64,000 bases of DNA from Arcanobacterium haemolyticum (lineage in GTDB: Bacteria > Actinomycetota > Actinomycetes > Actinomycetales > Actinomycetaceae): assembly GCA_021532125.1 (NCBI GenBank), contig JADYUX010000001.1:496001-560000 (forward strand), in the 5' to 3' direction. Numbering within the stretch: position 1 is the first letter of the stretch; the number at the start of each line of letters is the position of its first letter. The notes beneath the pieces were generated by a model, which made no database searches, had not been told where the DNA came from, and saw only the letters and a list, made by a program, of their open reading frames with translations. Below, piece after piece: positions 1 through 11,758 of this stretch. Position numbers and translations under genes: made by a program.

Positions 1-63
1 TAAAAATGTCAAGAATTCTGAAAAACCTTGCAGAAAACATAGGACTTTCGGCCGCAATTCGCC

Positions 64-99
64 AATAAAGAGAAACGGGCCACGATAATCGCAGCCCGT
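64..99 (-). terminator. Rho-independent terminator after purM
   Basis: Reading the minus strand, a 6-bp stem ACGGGC/GCCCGT (75-80 with 94-99) is followed by a T-rich run, TTTCTCTTT. It lies about 20 bases after the purM stop, where the purF-purM transcript should end. Confidence 0.6.
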
Positions 100-120
100 A
101 CCTCGTCGCCCTTAAAAGGG

Positions 121-1242
121 CTACAGCGAATAATCGCCACTCATCAGCACCGCACCCGCTGTAACGCCCTTCGTTCCGCTGACAAGGCGCGTAGCCTCGC
201 GAGAACCATCCGCCGATGCCGCCTCGGCTTCGTCACTCGCAACGACATCGCCGATAATCTTCGCAGCAATCCCCTCTTTCGCGCAGGCAGCAAGAACCGA
301 ATCCACCGATGATTCCGGAGCAACAGCAACCATTCCCACACCGAGATTGAAGGTATCCTCAAGATCCTCCCAGGAAATTCCACTCACACCCTGAAGGACA
401 CGGAAAATCGGAAGAATATCGAGGCCAGCACGATCAATACGCGCAGTCAATCCCGCAGGCAACACGCGAGCCAGATTCGCAGCCAAACCTCCACCCGTCA
501 CATGGGAGTAGGCGTGAACAAAAGGTGCGGCGTCAAGACACACATTCGTATAGAGCCGCGTCGGTTCGAGAAGCTCCTCCCCGAGCGTGCGCCCACATTC
601 AGGCACCTCTCGATCAAGCCCCCAGCCCGATTCGGAGACGATATGCCGCACGAGCGAGTAACCATTGGAGTGCAGACCCGACGAAGCCATAGCGATGAGG
701 ACGTCGCCGCCGCGCACACGCTCAGCACCCAGAACCTCGTCGGCCTCAACAACGCCCGTAGCCGCACCCGCAACGTCGTAATCATCGGGAGCCATAAGGC
801 CAGGATGCTCAGCCGTCTCCCCTCCCAAGAGAGGAACATCAACCGATGCACACGCCTCCGCCACACCGCGTACGATATCTGCAATCCGTTCAGGCACCAC
901 ATGACCACACGCGATGTAATCCGTCATGAGAAGCGGCTTGGCACCAACAACGACGATGTCGTCTACAACCATCGCCACGAGGTCCTGGCCGATCGTGTCG
1001 TGAACGTCGAGAGCCTGAGCAATCGCAATCTTCGTCCCCACACCATCGGTGGACGTGGCGAGAAGTGGCCGCTTGTACTCCTTGAGGGCGCTCACATCAA
1101 CCATGCCAGCAAAGCCGCCCACACCGCCGAACACTGACGAGTTCATCGTCCGAGCCACAGCCGCCTTCATGAGTTCAACAGCGCGGTCACCCGCTGCCGT
1201 ATCGACGCCAGCGACGGCGTACGCATTGCGGTTCTCGTTCAC
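121..1242 (-). CDS. purM: Phosphoribosylformylglycinamidine cyclo-ligase (AIR synthetase)
   Basis: Fifth step of purine synthesis: ATP-dependent ring closure of FGAM to AIR in the cytosol. The 373-residue protein shows the PurM/SelD-type ATP-binding motifs: TDGVGT at 65-70, DIVVVGAKPLLMTDY near 95-109 and GGETAEHPG at 140-148. The length is slightly above the family's usual 340-350. The start is GTG, preceded by GGAGG-TTTT, and it overlaps the purF stop by four bases (GTGA), so the two are translationally coupled. It is the last gene of the purF-purM unit and is followed by a terminator. Product assignment is very secure. Confidence 0.97.
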   Translation of the reverse strand: MNENRNAYAVAGVDTAAGDRAVELMKAAVARTMNSSVFGGVGGFAGMVDVSALKEYKRPLLATSTDGVGTKIAIAQALDVHDTIGQDLVAMVVDDIVVVGAKPLLMTDYIACGHVVPERIADIVRGVAEACASVDVPLLGGETAEHPGLMAPDDYDVAGAATGVVEADEVLGAERVRGGDVLIAMASSGLHSNGYSLVRHIVSESGWGLDREVPECGRTLGEELLEPTRLYTNVCLDAAPFVHAYSHVTGGGLAANLARVLPAGLTARIDRAGLDILPIFRVLQGVSGISWEDLEDTFNLGVGMVAVAPESSVDSVLAACAKEGIAAKIIGDVVASDEAEAASADGSREATRLVSGTKGVTAGAVLMSGDYSL

Positions 1243-2702
1243 AAAACCTCCAAGAGATCGGAGCCACTGAGCGTGGCCGCGCTAGTGACATCCACAGGAT
1301 AGATCCCCGTGAAGCATGCTGTACACAAACTACCCTGCGGCTGCCCCGTCGCCTCAACCATTCCTTCGAGGCTGATATAACCGAGGCTATCGGCACCGAG
1401 CGATTGACAAATCTCGTCGATCGCCATGCCGTTCGCAATAAGCTCGCGGCGAGTGGCGAAGTCGATCCCGAAGAAACATGGCCAACGCACCGGCGGGGAG
1501 GAAATTCGGATATGAACCTCCGCAGCCCCAGCTTCGCGTAACATCTTCACGAGCGCTCGCTGCGTATTTCCACGAACGATGGAATCATCGACGACGACGA
1601 GCCTGCGCCCTTCAATCACTTCACGCAAAGGGTTGAGCTTGAGACGAATTCCCCGCTGCCGGGAAAGCTGAGTTGGCTGAATAAACGTACGCCCCACGTA
1701 TGCATTCTTGACGAGCCCCTGGCCATAAGGAATTCCCGATTCTTGGGCATAGCCAATTGCTGCAGGAGTACCAGAATCAGGTGTGGCAATGACGAGATCA
1801 GCATCAACGGGATACTCGCGAGCCAATGCGCGCCCCATCTCAAGGCGAGAGGAATTAATCGACCGGCCTGCGATCGTCGTATCCGGGCGTGCGAGGTAGA
1901 CGTACTCAAAGATACATCCGGCCAGTTCGGGTTGTGCCCACATAAACGAACGCACACCTTCGTCGTTAATAACAAGCATTTCGCCCGGACGAACTTCGCG
2001 CTCGAAGGTCGCGCCAATGATATCGAGCGCCGCCGTCTCGGAGGCGACAACCCACCCCTGACCGAGTTTGCCAAGGACAAGCGGGCGGAAACCGTGGCGG
2101 TCACGTGCAGCGTAAAGCGTATTTTCGTCGATGAAAGCAACTGAGAACGCACCTTCGAGCATGGGGAACACTCGCTTAGCTGCGCCTTCGAGATCCTCGG
2201 CATCTTTTTCCATACCGAGAAGCGCCGTCATAACAGCGGTATCAGTGGAACTTCCGCGGCCCAGTTCGCCTCGCAGATCCTCACCAGACTTCTCACGGAC
2301 ATACGCCATGAGCTCCGCCGTGTTCGTAAGGTTCCCGTTGTGTGCAAGCGCTACCGTGCCATACTCCGTCGGCGCAAGCATCGGCTGGGCATTCTCCCAC
2401 ACCGAGACGCCTGTGGTCGCGTACCGCACGTGCCCCAGGCCAAGGTTGCCTCGCAGCGAAGCAAGACTTTGATCGTTAAACACCTGCGAAACGAGACCAA
2501 GATCCTTGTAGACAAGAATCGTCTTGTTATCAGATACCGCGATTCCCGCGGCTTCTTGGCCTCGATGTTGGAGCGCATAAAGGCCGTAGTACGCGAGCTG
2601 GGCAATTTCCTCACCTGGCGCGTATATGCCAAATACGCCGCACTCATCCTGCGGCTTTTCTTCAGGGAACAATTCAGCGGTCAGTCGACCATCACCATTC
2701 AC
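1239..2702 (-). CDS. purF: Amidophosphoribosyltransferase
   Basis: Committed step of purine synthesis: glutamine and PRPP give phosphoribosylamine. The nucleophile of the N-terminal glutaminase is Cys21 (DECGVFG), so about 20 residues must be removed as a propeptide. The PRPP loop VVVDDSIVRGNT is at 369-380. Cysteines at 263, 409, 460 and 463 match the 4Fe-4S ligand pattern of the Bacillus-type enzyme, so this is the iron-sulfur form. The start is a GTG without a clear Shine-Dalgarno sequence. Its own promoter must lie in the roughly 100 bases before it, because the gene upstream ends at 2801. It overlaps purM by four bases. Confidence 0.96.
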   Translation of the reverse strand: MNGDGRLTAELFPEEKPQDECGVFGIYAPGEEIAQLAYYGLYALQHRGQEAAGIAVSDNKTILVYKDLGLVSQVFNDQSLASLRGNLGLGHVRYATTGVSVWENAQPMLAPTEYGTVALAHNGNLTNTAELMAYVREKSGEDLRGELGRGSSTDTAVMTALLGMEKDAEDLEGAAKRVFPMLEGAFSVAFIDENTLYAARDRHGFRPLVLGKLGQGWVVASETAALDIIGATFEREVRPGEMLVINDEGVRSFMWAQPELAGCIFEYVYLARPDTTIAGRSINSSRLEMGRALAREYPVDADLVIATPDSGTPAAIGYAQESGIPYGQGLVKNAYVGRTFIQPTQLSRQRGIRLKLNPLREVIEGRRLVVVDDSIVRGNTQRALVKMLREAGAAEVHIRISSPPVRWPCFFGIDFATRRELIANGMAIDEICQSLGADSLGYISLEGMVEATGQPQGSLCTACFTGIYPVDVTSAATLSGSDLLEVL

Positions 2703-2800
2703 CTAGCCATGCTCTCACATTTTGGCCAGAAAATCGCCCCGGAACGTCCGCAATGTGGGACAACATGGTTGTTGTGTGGGGTATCACGGCGAGCGGCCCG

Positions 2801-3181
2801 CTAACGCCAGCGTTCTAGCGCAGCTTCAGAGAACAGCGGAAGGTACGGATGAAGGTCTGCACGGATGCCCGAGGCATCGACAAGGCCACCTCGGAGTGCA
2901 TCTTCCCACGTCATCGCTCCGGCCGCGAGCGACACCCACGTCACTGCTGATAGCTCGACAACATTCGGCGGTGTGCCACGACGATGGGCCGGCCCTTCGA
3001 TTGCCTGCACTGCCCCGGCGAACGGCACACGAATTTCGACGCTATGACCGGGGTGACGCTCTGCGAACTCCTCAAGGGCGAAACGCGAAGCCGTGCGAAG
3101 TTCAACCTTCGTCAATTCACGCTCGCTACGAGCAGCCGCCAGCAAACGCATACCAGTATCGACGTCAATCTTTCGTGCCAC
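2801..3181 (-). CDS. Sterol-carrier-type protein (SCP_3 family), purF-linked
   Basis: A 126-residue protein of the small actinobacterial family that sits beside purF in many genomes (Rv0807-like). It has one compact domain (for example VEIRVPFAGAVQAIEG near the middle, VVELSAVTWVSLAAG in the second half) and no signal peptide or membrane segment. The ligand is unknown. I chose GTG at 3181 because TAGAAT, a near-perfect -10 box, ends seven bases upstream, which fits a leaderless mRNA. An ATG three codons earlier would overlap that box, and a GTG at 3214 lies inside the preceding terminator hairpin. Family assignment rests on context plus sequence look. Confidence 0.75.
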   Translation of the reverse strand: MARKIDVDTGMRLLAAARSERELTKVELRTASRFALEEFAERHPGHSVEIRVPFAGAVQAIEGPAHRRGTPPNVVELSAVTWVSLAAGAMTWEDALRGGLVDASGIRADLHPYLPLFSEAALERWR

Positions 3182-3188
3182 GCCACTC

Positions 3189-3194
3189 ATTCTA
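3189..3194 (-). promoter_or_regulatory. -10 box for a leaderless SCP-like gene
   Basis: TAGAAT on the minus strand, seven bases before the GTG at 3181. There is no Shine-Dalgarno sequence between them. Confidence 0.55.
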
Positions 3195-3199
3195 AAACA

Positions 3200-3235
3200 G
3201 AGGAGGCTCCCCACCGCGCGGCAGGGAGCCTCCTC
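3200..3235 (-). terminator. Strong rho-independent terminator after the 5'-nucleotidase
   Basis: A perfect 12-bp stem (3200-3211 with 3224-3235) with a 12-base loop, followed on the minus strand by TGTTTTA. It lies 16 bases after the nucleotidase stop. The -10 box of the next gene begins immediately beyond it. Confidence 0.85.
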
Positions 3236-3250
3236 AACTATGCAGGTTTA

Positions 3251-5341
3251 TCAGTCTTCACGACGCTTGCGAATAATGAAGACGAGTCCTCCAATGACGA
3301 GGAGGGCGATGCCAGCCGCCGCGAAGTACGTGGCGTTAGCACCCGTGTATGCGAGCTTACCCTTCTTCACCTTCTTAACCGGCTTGTCGGCAGCCTGCGA
3401 CGGCTGATCCGAAGGCTGGTCTGTCGGTTCGACCACCGGCGGTTCAGCCGGGTCGGTCGGGTCGGTAGGCTCAGGAGCAATCGGGCCGTCCACCTCAACA
3501 GGAATCGTTACCTCGGTCGGGCCTGCAACGATCGTCAGGCTGTGCATGCCCTTGTAGGTATCAGCCGGAACAGTGACAGAAACCTTGGCCTGGCCCGTCT
3601 CGTTGAGATTCGGGGTCACCGTGTTATCGATATCCGCCGTGCCGATCTCCACACCATCGAGCTTAAGCGTGACAATGGTGGGCAGCGGCTGCTTCTCCGT
3701 TGCGTAGGTCATCGAGAGGGACGCAAGAGAGATCTCGGACGTCTCGCCAGCCTTGAGGGCATCCTCGCCAGTGATCGCAATGTTGCGCTGCGAGTAGTCC
3801 ACAACGTAGTTCGGGTTTGACTTGAGGAAGGCATTGAATACTTCGTTATCAATGATGCCCGTATCCTGGTAACCCATTCCCTGCTTGAAGACGTTGAAAC
3901 CATCTCCACCGGCAAGGAGGAAGGCGTTCGAAGCGATTGTATAAGTTCTCGTAGTGTCGGTGCGATCAAGCAGTGTACCGTTGACGAAGACCTGCTTGAT
4001 ATGGCTGCCGAATGGCGCCGAAGCATCGTAGGTGTAGAACACCGAATCGGAAATGCCAAGCTGAAGCATCGGACGCGATTCCTGCGTGGACTTATCTGCC
4101 CACTGCTGCTCGAACAGCGTGTAGATCTGAGCCGGCGTGAGATCAATGATGCCATATGAGTTACCAAATGGCTGCGCAGTGAAAGATTCCTGAAGCGTGA
4201 TTGTGCCGTCGCCATCTGCGTCGATATCGGCACGCACGCCACCCGGATTCATGATGCCGAAGTCAGCTTTCGCCGCCATGCCTTGCGAGTACTCGTAGAA
4301 GGACTGGGCGATGAGGTTAGCGGCCGTCATCTCCGAACCGCGATTTGCACCGCGTCCCGTTCCTTCACCGTTGGTTGCGCGATCGGCGCCGCCGACGATC
4401 GTTCCGGCAGTACCGGCGCCAAGCTCACTAGCCTTAGCCTGCGCAGCTTCGTACAGTGGAGTGATCTCCGGGTCCTTCGCCGCAGTGTCAGCAGTCAGAT
4501 CCGCAATCTTCGACACCGATGTGGCCTTCTTCGTTGCCTTGTCGTAGGTCAACGTGATTTGGCCGATTGCCTTACCGAAATCACCCGGCTCGACAACAGC
4601 GCCGCCAGCAGCCGTGGTCACTTGCTCCTGATGGTGCGTGTGTCCTGCAACAACGGCATCGACGTTGGAATCAACGTTCTTGGAGATGCCGGCAGTTTCG
4701 TGGATAAGAGCAACGACGATATCTGCTTCGCCGTTGGATTCGTCGCCGTCCTTGAGGAGCGCCGCCTGGGCGTTCACTGCCGCAACCGGGTCGGTCACAT
4801 TCAGCCCCGCGATACCGTCTGGTGACACGAGCGTGGGAAGCGCGTCGGTGACAGCACCGACGAAACCGACCTTGACGCCAGAATCGGTGGTAATAACCTC
4901 AGACTTCGCAAGGTCAGCCGTACCGATGTTGGAGACGAGGTACGGCCACGATGCCTTCGTGTTGATTCGGTTGACGAGGTCCGAGTAGCCCTTGTCGTAC
5001 TCGTGGTTACCCGTGGAGGAAACCTGAAGACCCATCTTGTTGAGAATTTCGATCGTCGGTTCGTCGTTCTGGATTGCAGAAACGAAAGCGGAGCCACCCA
5101 CAAGATCGCCGTTAGCAGCGAAAATAGTGTTGGGGTTCTCTGCCTTGAGAGCCTTAACGTAAGCGGAAACCGCTGCCGCATTTTCAATATGGCCGTGGAA
5201 ATCAGAAATAGCTGCGATATCGATGGTGACGGTGTCGTCACCCGCCGCGCTCGCAGGAAGCGCGGCAAAGCCAGTCAGTCCAAGAGCAAGAGCTGCTGCA
5301 GCCCCAACCGAACGACCAGCGCGACGTGATGCGTCGGACAT
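3251..5341 (-). CDS. Cell-wall-anchored bifunctional metallophosphatase/5'-nucleotidase
   Basis: Hydrolyses extracellular nucleotides to nucleosides and phosphate (UshA/AdsA family). In order it has a signal peptide (to about residue 32), a calcineurin-type metal site (SDFHGH near 47-51, NGDLVGGS near 78-84, GNHEYD near 111-116, AGHTHH), the C-terminal nucleotide-binding domain (NPGGVRAD, LLAGGDGF), a Pro/Asp/Glu-rich wall-spanning linker, and a sorting signal LAYTG near 664 with a membrane helix and a KRRED tail. LAxTG is the motif expected for class E sortases of actinobacteria. GAAGGA is six bases before the chosen ATG; an ATG one codon earlier is also possible. It lies inside the purine gene block. 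The in vivo substrate (ATP, AMP or dAMP) cannot be told from sequence. Confidence 0.9.
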   Translation of the reverse strand: MSDASRRAGRSVGAAAALALGLTGFAALPASAAGDDTVTIDIAAISDFHGHIENAAAVSAYVKALKAENPNTIFAANGDLVGGSAFVSAIQNDEPTIEILNKMGLQVSSTGNHEYDKGYSDLVNRINTKASWPYLVSNIGTADLAKSEVITTDSGVKVGFVGAVTDALPTLVSPDGIAGLNVTDPVAAVNAQAALLKDGDESNGEADIVVALIHETAGISKNVDSNVDAVVAGHTHHQEQVTTAAGGAVVEPGDFGKAIGQITLTYDKATKKATSVSKIADLTADTAAKDPEITPLYEAAQAKASELGAGTAGTIVGGADRATNGEGTGRGANRGSEMTAANLIAQSFYEYSQGMAAKADFGIMNPGGVRADIDADGDGTITLQESFTAQPFGNSYGIIDLTPAQIYTLFEQQWADKSTQESRPMLQLGISDSVFYTYDASAPFGSHIKQVFVNGTLLDRTDTTRTYTIASNAFLLAGGDGFNVFKQGMGYQDTGIIDNEVFNAFLKSNPNYVVDYSQRNIAITGEDALKAGETSEISLASLSMTYATEKQPLPTIVTLKLDGVEIGTADIDNTVTPNLNETGQAKVSVTVPADTYKGMHSLTIVAGPTEVTIPVEVDGPIAPEPTDPTDPAEPPVVEPTDQPSDQPSQAADKPVKKVKKGKLAYTGANATYFAAAGIALLVIGGLVFIIRKRRED

Positions 5342-5433
5342 CATTGTTCCTTCTGTTTTAAGGAGTGGACCACTTCACTCTATCGGTCATCGTACGATCG
5401 CGCTACACGTTTCCATTCTTCCCTGTATCGGAA

Positions 5434-5470
5434 AAGGGCGGAAACTGGCCAAAAACCAATTCCCGCCCTT
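5434..5470 (-). terminator. Terminator after gdhA
   Basis: An 8-bp stem AAGGGCGG/CCGCCCTT (5434-5441 with 5463-5470), followed on the minus strand by CTTTTCC. It lies about 95 bases past the gdhA stop and before the nucleotidase promoter region. Confidence 0.6.
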
Positions 5471-5563
5471 CTCTGTGACAAAGAAGTATTCACTTGTTGT
5501 TCACGCCGTCGTCGCTCTCAATTCGTTCGACGAAAGCGTGCAAACGTTCTACCTCACGGTTCT

Positions 5564-7247
<1,684 letters not shown>

Positions 7248-7278
7248 GGGGCTCGGGCGCACAAGGCGCCCGAGCCCC
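7248..7278 (-). terminator. Terminator after purL
   Basis: A perfect 13-bp GC-rich stem (7248-7260 with 7266-7278) with a 5-base loop, then GTTGTCTTATC on the minus strand. It starts about 22 bases after the purL stop. Confidence 0.75.
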
Positions 7279-7300
7279 ACGACAGGGAAATAACAGCTAC

Positions 7301-9643
7301 TCAGCCGAAAATCTCCCGAAGCGTCGAATCCGACTGACGTGCAATCTCCGCAACATCGAAGGTGAGCGTCTCAGAACCAGCCCAACCTCCAACCTCTGAG
7401 AGAGTAATAGCAAGCAGCTCTCCGCCCGTCGTGCCGAGGCGAACGAAAGGAACATCCTCAGCTTGTGCTGCGGCGGCAACAGCCGGAAGATACTGCTCCG
7501 GCACCGTAATGACTGCTCGCGCTTGAGACTCCGAGAGCAGAGCAGCGAAGGACTCCACGCCATCTCGGCTGCACAGCTCCGTAAGATCGATCGTCGCCCC
7601 AATCTTGCTATTGATCGACATATCAGCAAGCGTCTGAATAAGGCCACCATTCGAGACGTCGTGAGCCGACTCGATGATCTTCTCCGACGCTCCGTGAAGC
7701 GCAAGAAGAACCCGACCGAGTGCCATCTCAGCCTCAAGATCAACCTTGGGCGGCAGGCCACCAAGATGATCGTGAACGATCCGTGCCCACGCTGAGCCGT
7801 CGAATTCGTTGCCCGTTCCTCCGAGGAGAACAATCGCTTGCCCCTCGCCGGTAAATCCAGACGGAGCCGCCTTCGTCACGTCGTCCATGACACCGAGAAC
7901 ACCAACAACTGGCGTCGGGTTAATCGACGATGTCGGCGTGCCCTTGACCGTGCCTGACGAGTTGTAGAGCGACACGTTGCCACCCGTGACAGGTACACCC
8001 ATCGTCTGGCAAGCGTCAGCCAAGCCTGTCATTGCCGTGACGAGCTGCCACATCGCGTCCGGATCCTCCGGATTGCCGAAGTTAAGGCAGTCAGTGATCG
8101 CGAGCGGCGTGGCGCCCACGGTGCACACATTGCGATACGACTCAGCGAGCGCCTGCTGCGCACCAGCATACGGATCTAGCTTTGTGAACCAGCCATTCGC
8201 ATCAGTCGAAACGGCGACTCCGCGCCCTGTGGACTCGTCGACGCGGATCACGCCTGCGTCGTCAGGCTGGGAAAGCGCCGTGTTTCCACGAACGAAGCGA
8301 TCGTATTGATCCGTTACCCAGCCCTTGCCCGACTGATTGACATCACCGAGCACCTTGAGGATCTGCTCGCGTAGCTCATCGACGGTAGCTGGGCGTTCGA
8401 GCTTGGCGGAGGTATCGGCTTGAAGCTCGTCCTGCCATGCCGGGCGCGCATAGGGGCGATCGTACACGGGGCCATCAACAGCAACCGTGGAAGGATCAAC
8501 ATCAACGATGCGATGCCCATAGTGATCGATGACAAGACGTCCATCGCCCGTCACCTCACCGATGACAGCGGTCTCAACGTCCCACTTCGCAGTAATCGCG
8601 AGGAATTCGTCGAGCTTTTCCGGCGTGACAACAGCCATCATGCGCTCTTGGGATTCACTCATGAGAATTTCGCCGGCCGTGAGCGTCGGATCACGAAGGA
8701 GAACCTTCTCAAGATCAACCTTCATGCCCGAACCACCGTTGGCGGCAAGCTCGCTCGTCGCACACGAAATTCCCGCAGCCCCAAGATCCTGGATAGCCTC
8801 GACAACGCCAGCCTGGAACAGTTCGAGGCAGCATTCGATGAGGACCTTCTCCATGAAGGGGTCACCCACCTGGACAGACGGACGCTTCGCAGGCATCCCT
8901 TCCTCGAAGGTTTCCGAAGCCAAAATCGAAGCTCCGCCGATGCCGTCGCCACCAGTGCGCGCGCCGAAGAGCACGACCTTGTTCCCGACTCCCTCAGCGT
9001 TAGCAAGGTGAATATCGTCGTGACGGAGAACGCCGATGCAGAGGGCATTAACGAGCGGATTTCCCTGGTAAGAGGGATCAAATTCAGTTTCGCCGCCAAT
9101 GTTAGGTAGGCCGAGGCAGTTGCCGTATCCACCAACACCCGCAACGACACCGTGAACAACACGAGCGGTATCCGGGTTGTCTACGGCTCCAAAGCGGAGC
9201 TGATCCATAACAGCCACCGGGCGGGCACCCATCGAGATGATGTCGCGGACGATTCCGCCGACACCCGTCGCGGCACCCTGGTACGGCTCGACGAAACTTG
9301 GATGGTTATGCGATTCAACCTTGAAGGTGACCGCCCAACCGTCGCCGATATCAACGACTCCAGCGTTTTGTCCCATGCCGACGAGAAGATGCTCACGCAT
9401 GGCCTCAGTGGTCTTTTTCCCGAACTGCTCGGACAAATGTTTCTTAGATGACTTGTATGAGCAGTGCTCTGACCACATCACCGAGTACATTGCGAGCTCG
9501 GCATTTGTTGGCCGCCGGCCAAGGAGCGAGCAGATCTTCTCGTACTCCTCTTTCTTCAAGCCAAGTTCCGCCCACGGCATCTCACGATCAGGGGTGGCGA
9601 GGGCGTCGTCGATGGTGTCGTAAGCCTGTGCTTCGTTCGCCAT
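7301..9643 (-). CDS. purL: Phosphoribosylformylglycinamidine synthase subunit II
   Basis: ATP-dependent amination of FGAR to FGAM in purine synthesis. At 780 residues it is the small PurL type, which needs separate PurQ (glutaminase) and PurS subunits; both are encoded directly upstream. Visible features are [17 protein letters not shown] near 53-69, [27 protein letters not shown] near 109-135, and a second PurM-like half ending in [20 protein letters not shown] lies ten bases before the ATG. It follows purQ by 23 bases and is followed by a strong hairpin, so it ends the purS-purQ-purL transcript. Confidence 0.97.
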   Translation of the reverse strand: MANEAQAYDTIDDALATPDREMPWAELGLKKEEYEKICSLLGRRPTNAELAMYSVMWSEHCSYKSSKKHLSEQFGKKTTEAMREHLLVGMGQNAGVVDIGDGWAVTFKVESHNHPSFVEPYQGAATGVGGIVRDIISMGARPVAVMDQLRFGAVDNPDTARVVHGVVAGVGGYGNCLGLPNIGGETEFDPSYQGNPLVNALCIGVLRHDDIHLANAEGVGNKVVLFGARTGGDGIGGASILASETFEEGMPAKRPSVQVGDPFMEKVLIECCLELFQAGVVEAIQDLGAAGISCATSELAANGGSGMKVDLEKVLLRDPTLTAGEILMSESQERMMAVVTPEKLDEFLAITAKWDVETAVIGEVTGDGRLVIDHYGHRIVDVDPSTVAVDGPVYDRPYARPAWQDELQADTSAKLERPATVDELREQILKVLGDVNQSGKGWVTDQYDRFVRGNTALSQPDDAGVIRVDESTGRGVAVSTDANGWFTKLDPYAGAQQALAESYRNVCTVGATPLAITDCLNFGNPEDPDAMWQLVTAMTGLADACQTMGVPVTGGNVSLYNSSGTVKGTPTSSINPTPVVGVLGVMDDVTKAAPSGFTGEGQAIVLLGGTGNEFDGSAWARIVHDHLGGLPPKVDLEAEMALGRVLLALHGASEKIIESAHDVSNGGLIQTLADMSINSKIGATIDLTELCSRDGVESFAALLSESQARAVITVPEQYLPAVAAAAQAEDVPFVRLGTTGGELLAITLSEVGGWAGSETLTFDVAEIARQSDSTLREIFG

Positions 9644-9666
9644 GAAATTACTACTCCTTCTAAGGC

Positions 9667-10359
9667 TTAGGCGACGAGAGCGCCGAGAACGGAGGTGAAG
9701 AATCGCAAACCGTCGGTGCCGGTGCGTTGCCCGTCAGCGCCAGCTGTTCCAAATCCTGACTCCACGGCATGCTCGGGGTGAGGCATGAGGCCGACGACGT
9801 TGCCGGCCTCGTTCGTGATACCAGCAATGGCATTCACTGAGCCGTTGGGATTGAATTCTTCGTAGCGGAAGACAACCCGACCTTCGCCTTCGAGTTGGGC
9901 GATCGTCTCAGCATCCGCCTGGAAGTTTCCCTCACCATTCTTGAGGGGAATAAGAATTTCTTGCCCCTGCTGAAAATCACGCGTCCACGCCGTGTTGGTA
10001 TTTTCAACAATGAGCTTCTGCTCTCGGCAAATGAAACGCTGATGATTGTTCCTAATGAGCGCGCCGGGAAGAAGATGCGATTCGCAGAGGATCTGGAATC
10101 CGTTGCAGATACCCAGGACGGGCATCCCCTGGTTGGCGCGATCGACGACGGTCCGCATGACTGGCGCGAGCGCAGCGATAGCCCCGCAGCGCAGGTAGTC
10201 GCCGTAGGAGAATCCACCGGGAAGAATGACCGCGTCTACTCCGCGAATATCATCCGACGCGTGCCAGAGCGATACTGCCTCACCTCCAGCTAGACGGACA
10301 GCGCGAGCGGCATCGTGATCGTCAAGTGTTCCGGGGAACGTGACAACGCCAATTCTCAT
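9667..10359 (-). CDS. purQ: Phosphoribosylformylglycinamidine synthase subunit I (glutaminase)
   Basis: Class I glutamine amidotransferase that supplies ammonia to PurL. The nucleophile elbow is GICNGFQIL, and the histidine and glutamate of the triad are in MPHPEHAVE near the C-terminus. The N-terminus [17 protein letters not shown] and the [14 protein letters not shown] segment are typical of PurQ. The 230-residue length is normal. The ATG overlaps the purS stop by four bases (ATGA), which implies coupled translation and equal stoichiometry. Secure assignment. Confidence 0.97.
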   Translation of the reverse strand: MRIGVVTFPGTLDDHDAARAVRLAGGEAVSLWHASDDIRGVDAVILPGGFSYGDYLRCGAIAALAPVMRTVVDRANQGMPVLGICNGFQILCESHLLPGALIRNNHQRFICREQKLIVENTNTAWTRDFQQGQEILIPLKNGEGNFQADAETIAQLEGEGRVVFRYEEFNPNGSVNAIAGITNEAGNVVGLMPHPEHAVESGFGTAGADGQRTGTDGLRFFTSVLGALVA

Positions 10360-10613
10360 TTGGACCCCTCTGCGTCGTACACAGCGACGACATCTTCAAT
10401 GATTGGGTTGGAGAGCACCGTATCCGCGACCTTGCGGGCGTCTGCAAGAGCATCGTCCGTCACTGGGCCTTCAATAGTCAATTCAAAACGCTTGCCCTGG
10501 CGAACATCGGTAAATCGATCAATTCCCTGGCGGGGGAACGCACCTTTGACAGCCTTCCCCTGGGGGTCAAGAATCTCGGGTTTGGGCATGACCTCAACAA
10601 TGATGCGTCCCAC
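10356..10613 (-). CDS. purS: Phosphoribosylformylglycinamidine synthase subunit PurS
   Basis: Small subunit that bridges PurL and PurQ. The 85-residue product begins [20 protein letters not shown] after the initiator, which is how family members begin. I set the start at GTG 10613 because AGGAGG lies six bases upstream. A longer frame opening at 10655 would add 14 residues that do not resemble PurS. The gene overlaps purQ by four bases. Its upstream region carries the 15-base element also found before gdhA, and a long imperfect hairpin separates it from purC. Confidence 0.93.
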   Translation of the reverse strand: MGRIIVEVMPKPEILDPQGKAVKGAFPRQGIDRFTDVRQGKRFELTIEGPVTDDALADARKVADTVLSNPIIEDVVAVYDAEGSK

Positions 10614-10661
10614 GACGCTCCTCCTCGTCTCGTTATGTGGATACATTGTCTGCATCCACCG

Positions 10662-10676
10662 TCCATTTTATGAACA
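10662..10676. promoter_or_regulatory. 15-bp element upstream of purS, identical to one upstream of gdhA
   Basis: TCCATTTTATGAACA on the plus strand, 49-63 bases before the purS start. The same 15 bases are at 7045-7059. On the minus strand it contains TAAAAT, so it could be a conserved promoter core instead of an operator. Confidence 0.45.
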
Positions 10677-10684
10677 ACAGGCAT

Positions 10685-10742
10685 GTGGTGGCGAGTCCAG
10701 CCATGCGAAACAGATCACGACGACAGCAGGACACGCCACCAC
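10685..10742 (-). terminator. Long imperfect hairpin between purC and purS
   Basis: Arms GTGGTGGCG-a-GTCC (10685-10698) and GGAC-a-CGCCACCAC (10729-10742) give 13 pairs with one mismatch and a 30-base loop. The tail is weak, so it may attenuate transcription leaving purC rather than stop it. Confidence 0.4.
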
Positions 10743-10785
10743 TACATCTACTCGCCCGGACGTTCGTCGCTGTAACCTCTGAGCT

Positions 10786-11691
10786 CTACTGCCAGCGACG
10801 CCCCGTCAACGTCTCATACGCTTCGATGTAACGATCGCGAGTCTTCGCCACAACATCCTCCGGAAGCTCCGGGGGAACATCCCCCGACGCCCGATCCCAC
10901 CCAGACTCCGGCGACATCAACCAGTCGCGGACGAACTGCTTGTCGAGCGAAGGCTGCACCTTTCCAGGCTCATAGCCGTCGGCGTACCAGAAACGCGACG
11001 AATCGGGGGTAAGGACTTCGTCGCCCAAGACAATGCCACTGCCACCCGCGTCCACAGACTTGCCAAACTCAAACTTCGTATCAGCAATAATGATGCCGCG
11101 CTTAAGGGCAATCTCGTGTGCCCGCTGGTAAAGCAGAATAGACTTCGAACGCAGCTCGTGCGCGACAGCACCTACTCGCTCAGTAGCCTGATCGAAGGAA
11201 ATATTCTCATCGTGCTCCCCCACCTTCGCCTTGGCCGCAGGCGTAAAGATCGGGAAACCAAGCCGGCTCGCCTCAGTGAGACCCTCAGGCAGCTCAACGC
11301 CGCACACAGAACCACTCTGCTTATATTCCGCCATTCCGGAACCAGTGAGGTAGCCGCGGACAACACATTCGATAGGGAACATGTTGAGGCGGCGAGCAAT
11401 CATTGCCCTACCCGCCACTTCGCTCGGAACATCTGTGGAAATGACGTGATGCGGCACCACGTCGCCAAGTTGCTCGAACCACCACAGGGAAAGCTGCGTG
11501 AGAATGGCACCCTTGTCGGGAATCTGCGTGGGAAGAACGTAATCGAATGCGCTAATGCGGTCCGACGCAACAATGAGATACGTATCCGAACCGCTGTGAT
11601 TATCGGCCGAAGCAGGCACATATACGTCGCGAACTTTGCCCGAGTAGACGTGAGTCCAATCGGACAAATTCGGCTGCAAGTCTTGAGACAT
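10786..11691 (-). CDS. purC: Phosphoribosylaminoimidazole-succinocarboxamide synthase
   Basis: SAICAR synthetase: condenses CAIR with aspartate using ATP. The protein has the N-terminal HVYSGKVRDVYVP strand-turn and LIVASDRISAFDYVLP, both typical of PurC, plus ECVVRGYLTGSGMAEYKQSG and DTKFEFG further on. Length is 301 residues, in the range of the actinobacterial and eukaryote-like longer form. I chose ATG 11691, which has AGAAGGAAG directly upstream. A GTG five codons earlier would place that ribosome site inside the gene. It lies 67 bases downstream of purD and precedes purS. Confidence 0.96.
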   Translation of the reverse strand: MSQDLQPNLSDWTHVYSGKVRDVYVPASADNHSGSDTYLIVASDRISAFDYVLPTQIPDKGAILTQLSLWWFEQLGDVVPHHVISTDVPSEVAGRAMIARRLNMFPIECVVRGYLTGSGMAEYKQSGSVCGVELPEGLTEASRLGFPIFTPAAKAKVGEHDENISFDQATERVGAVAHELRSKSILLYQRAHEIALKRGIIIADTKFEFGKSVDAGGSGIVLGDEVLTPDSSRFWYADGYEPGKVQPSLDKQFVRDWLMSPESGWDRASGDVPPELPEDVVAKTRDRYIEAYETLTGRRWQ

Positions 11692-11758
11692 TCTTCCTTC
11701 TGTCACTTGTATCGATTACTTCAGAAACAACAGGCTCGTATCTGCAAGCCCCGCACCG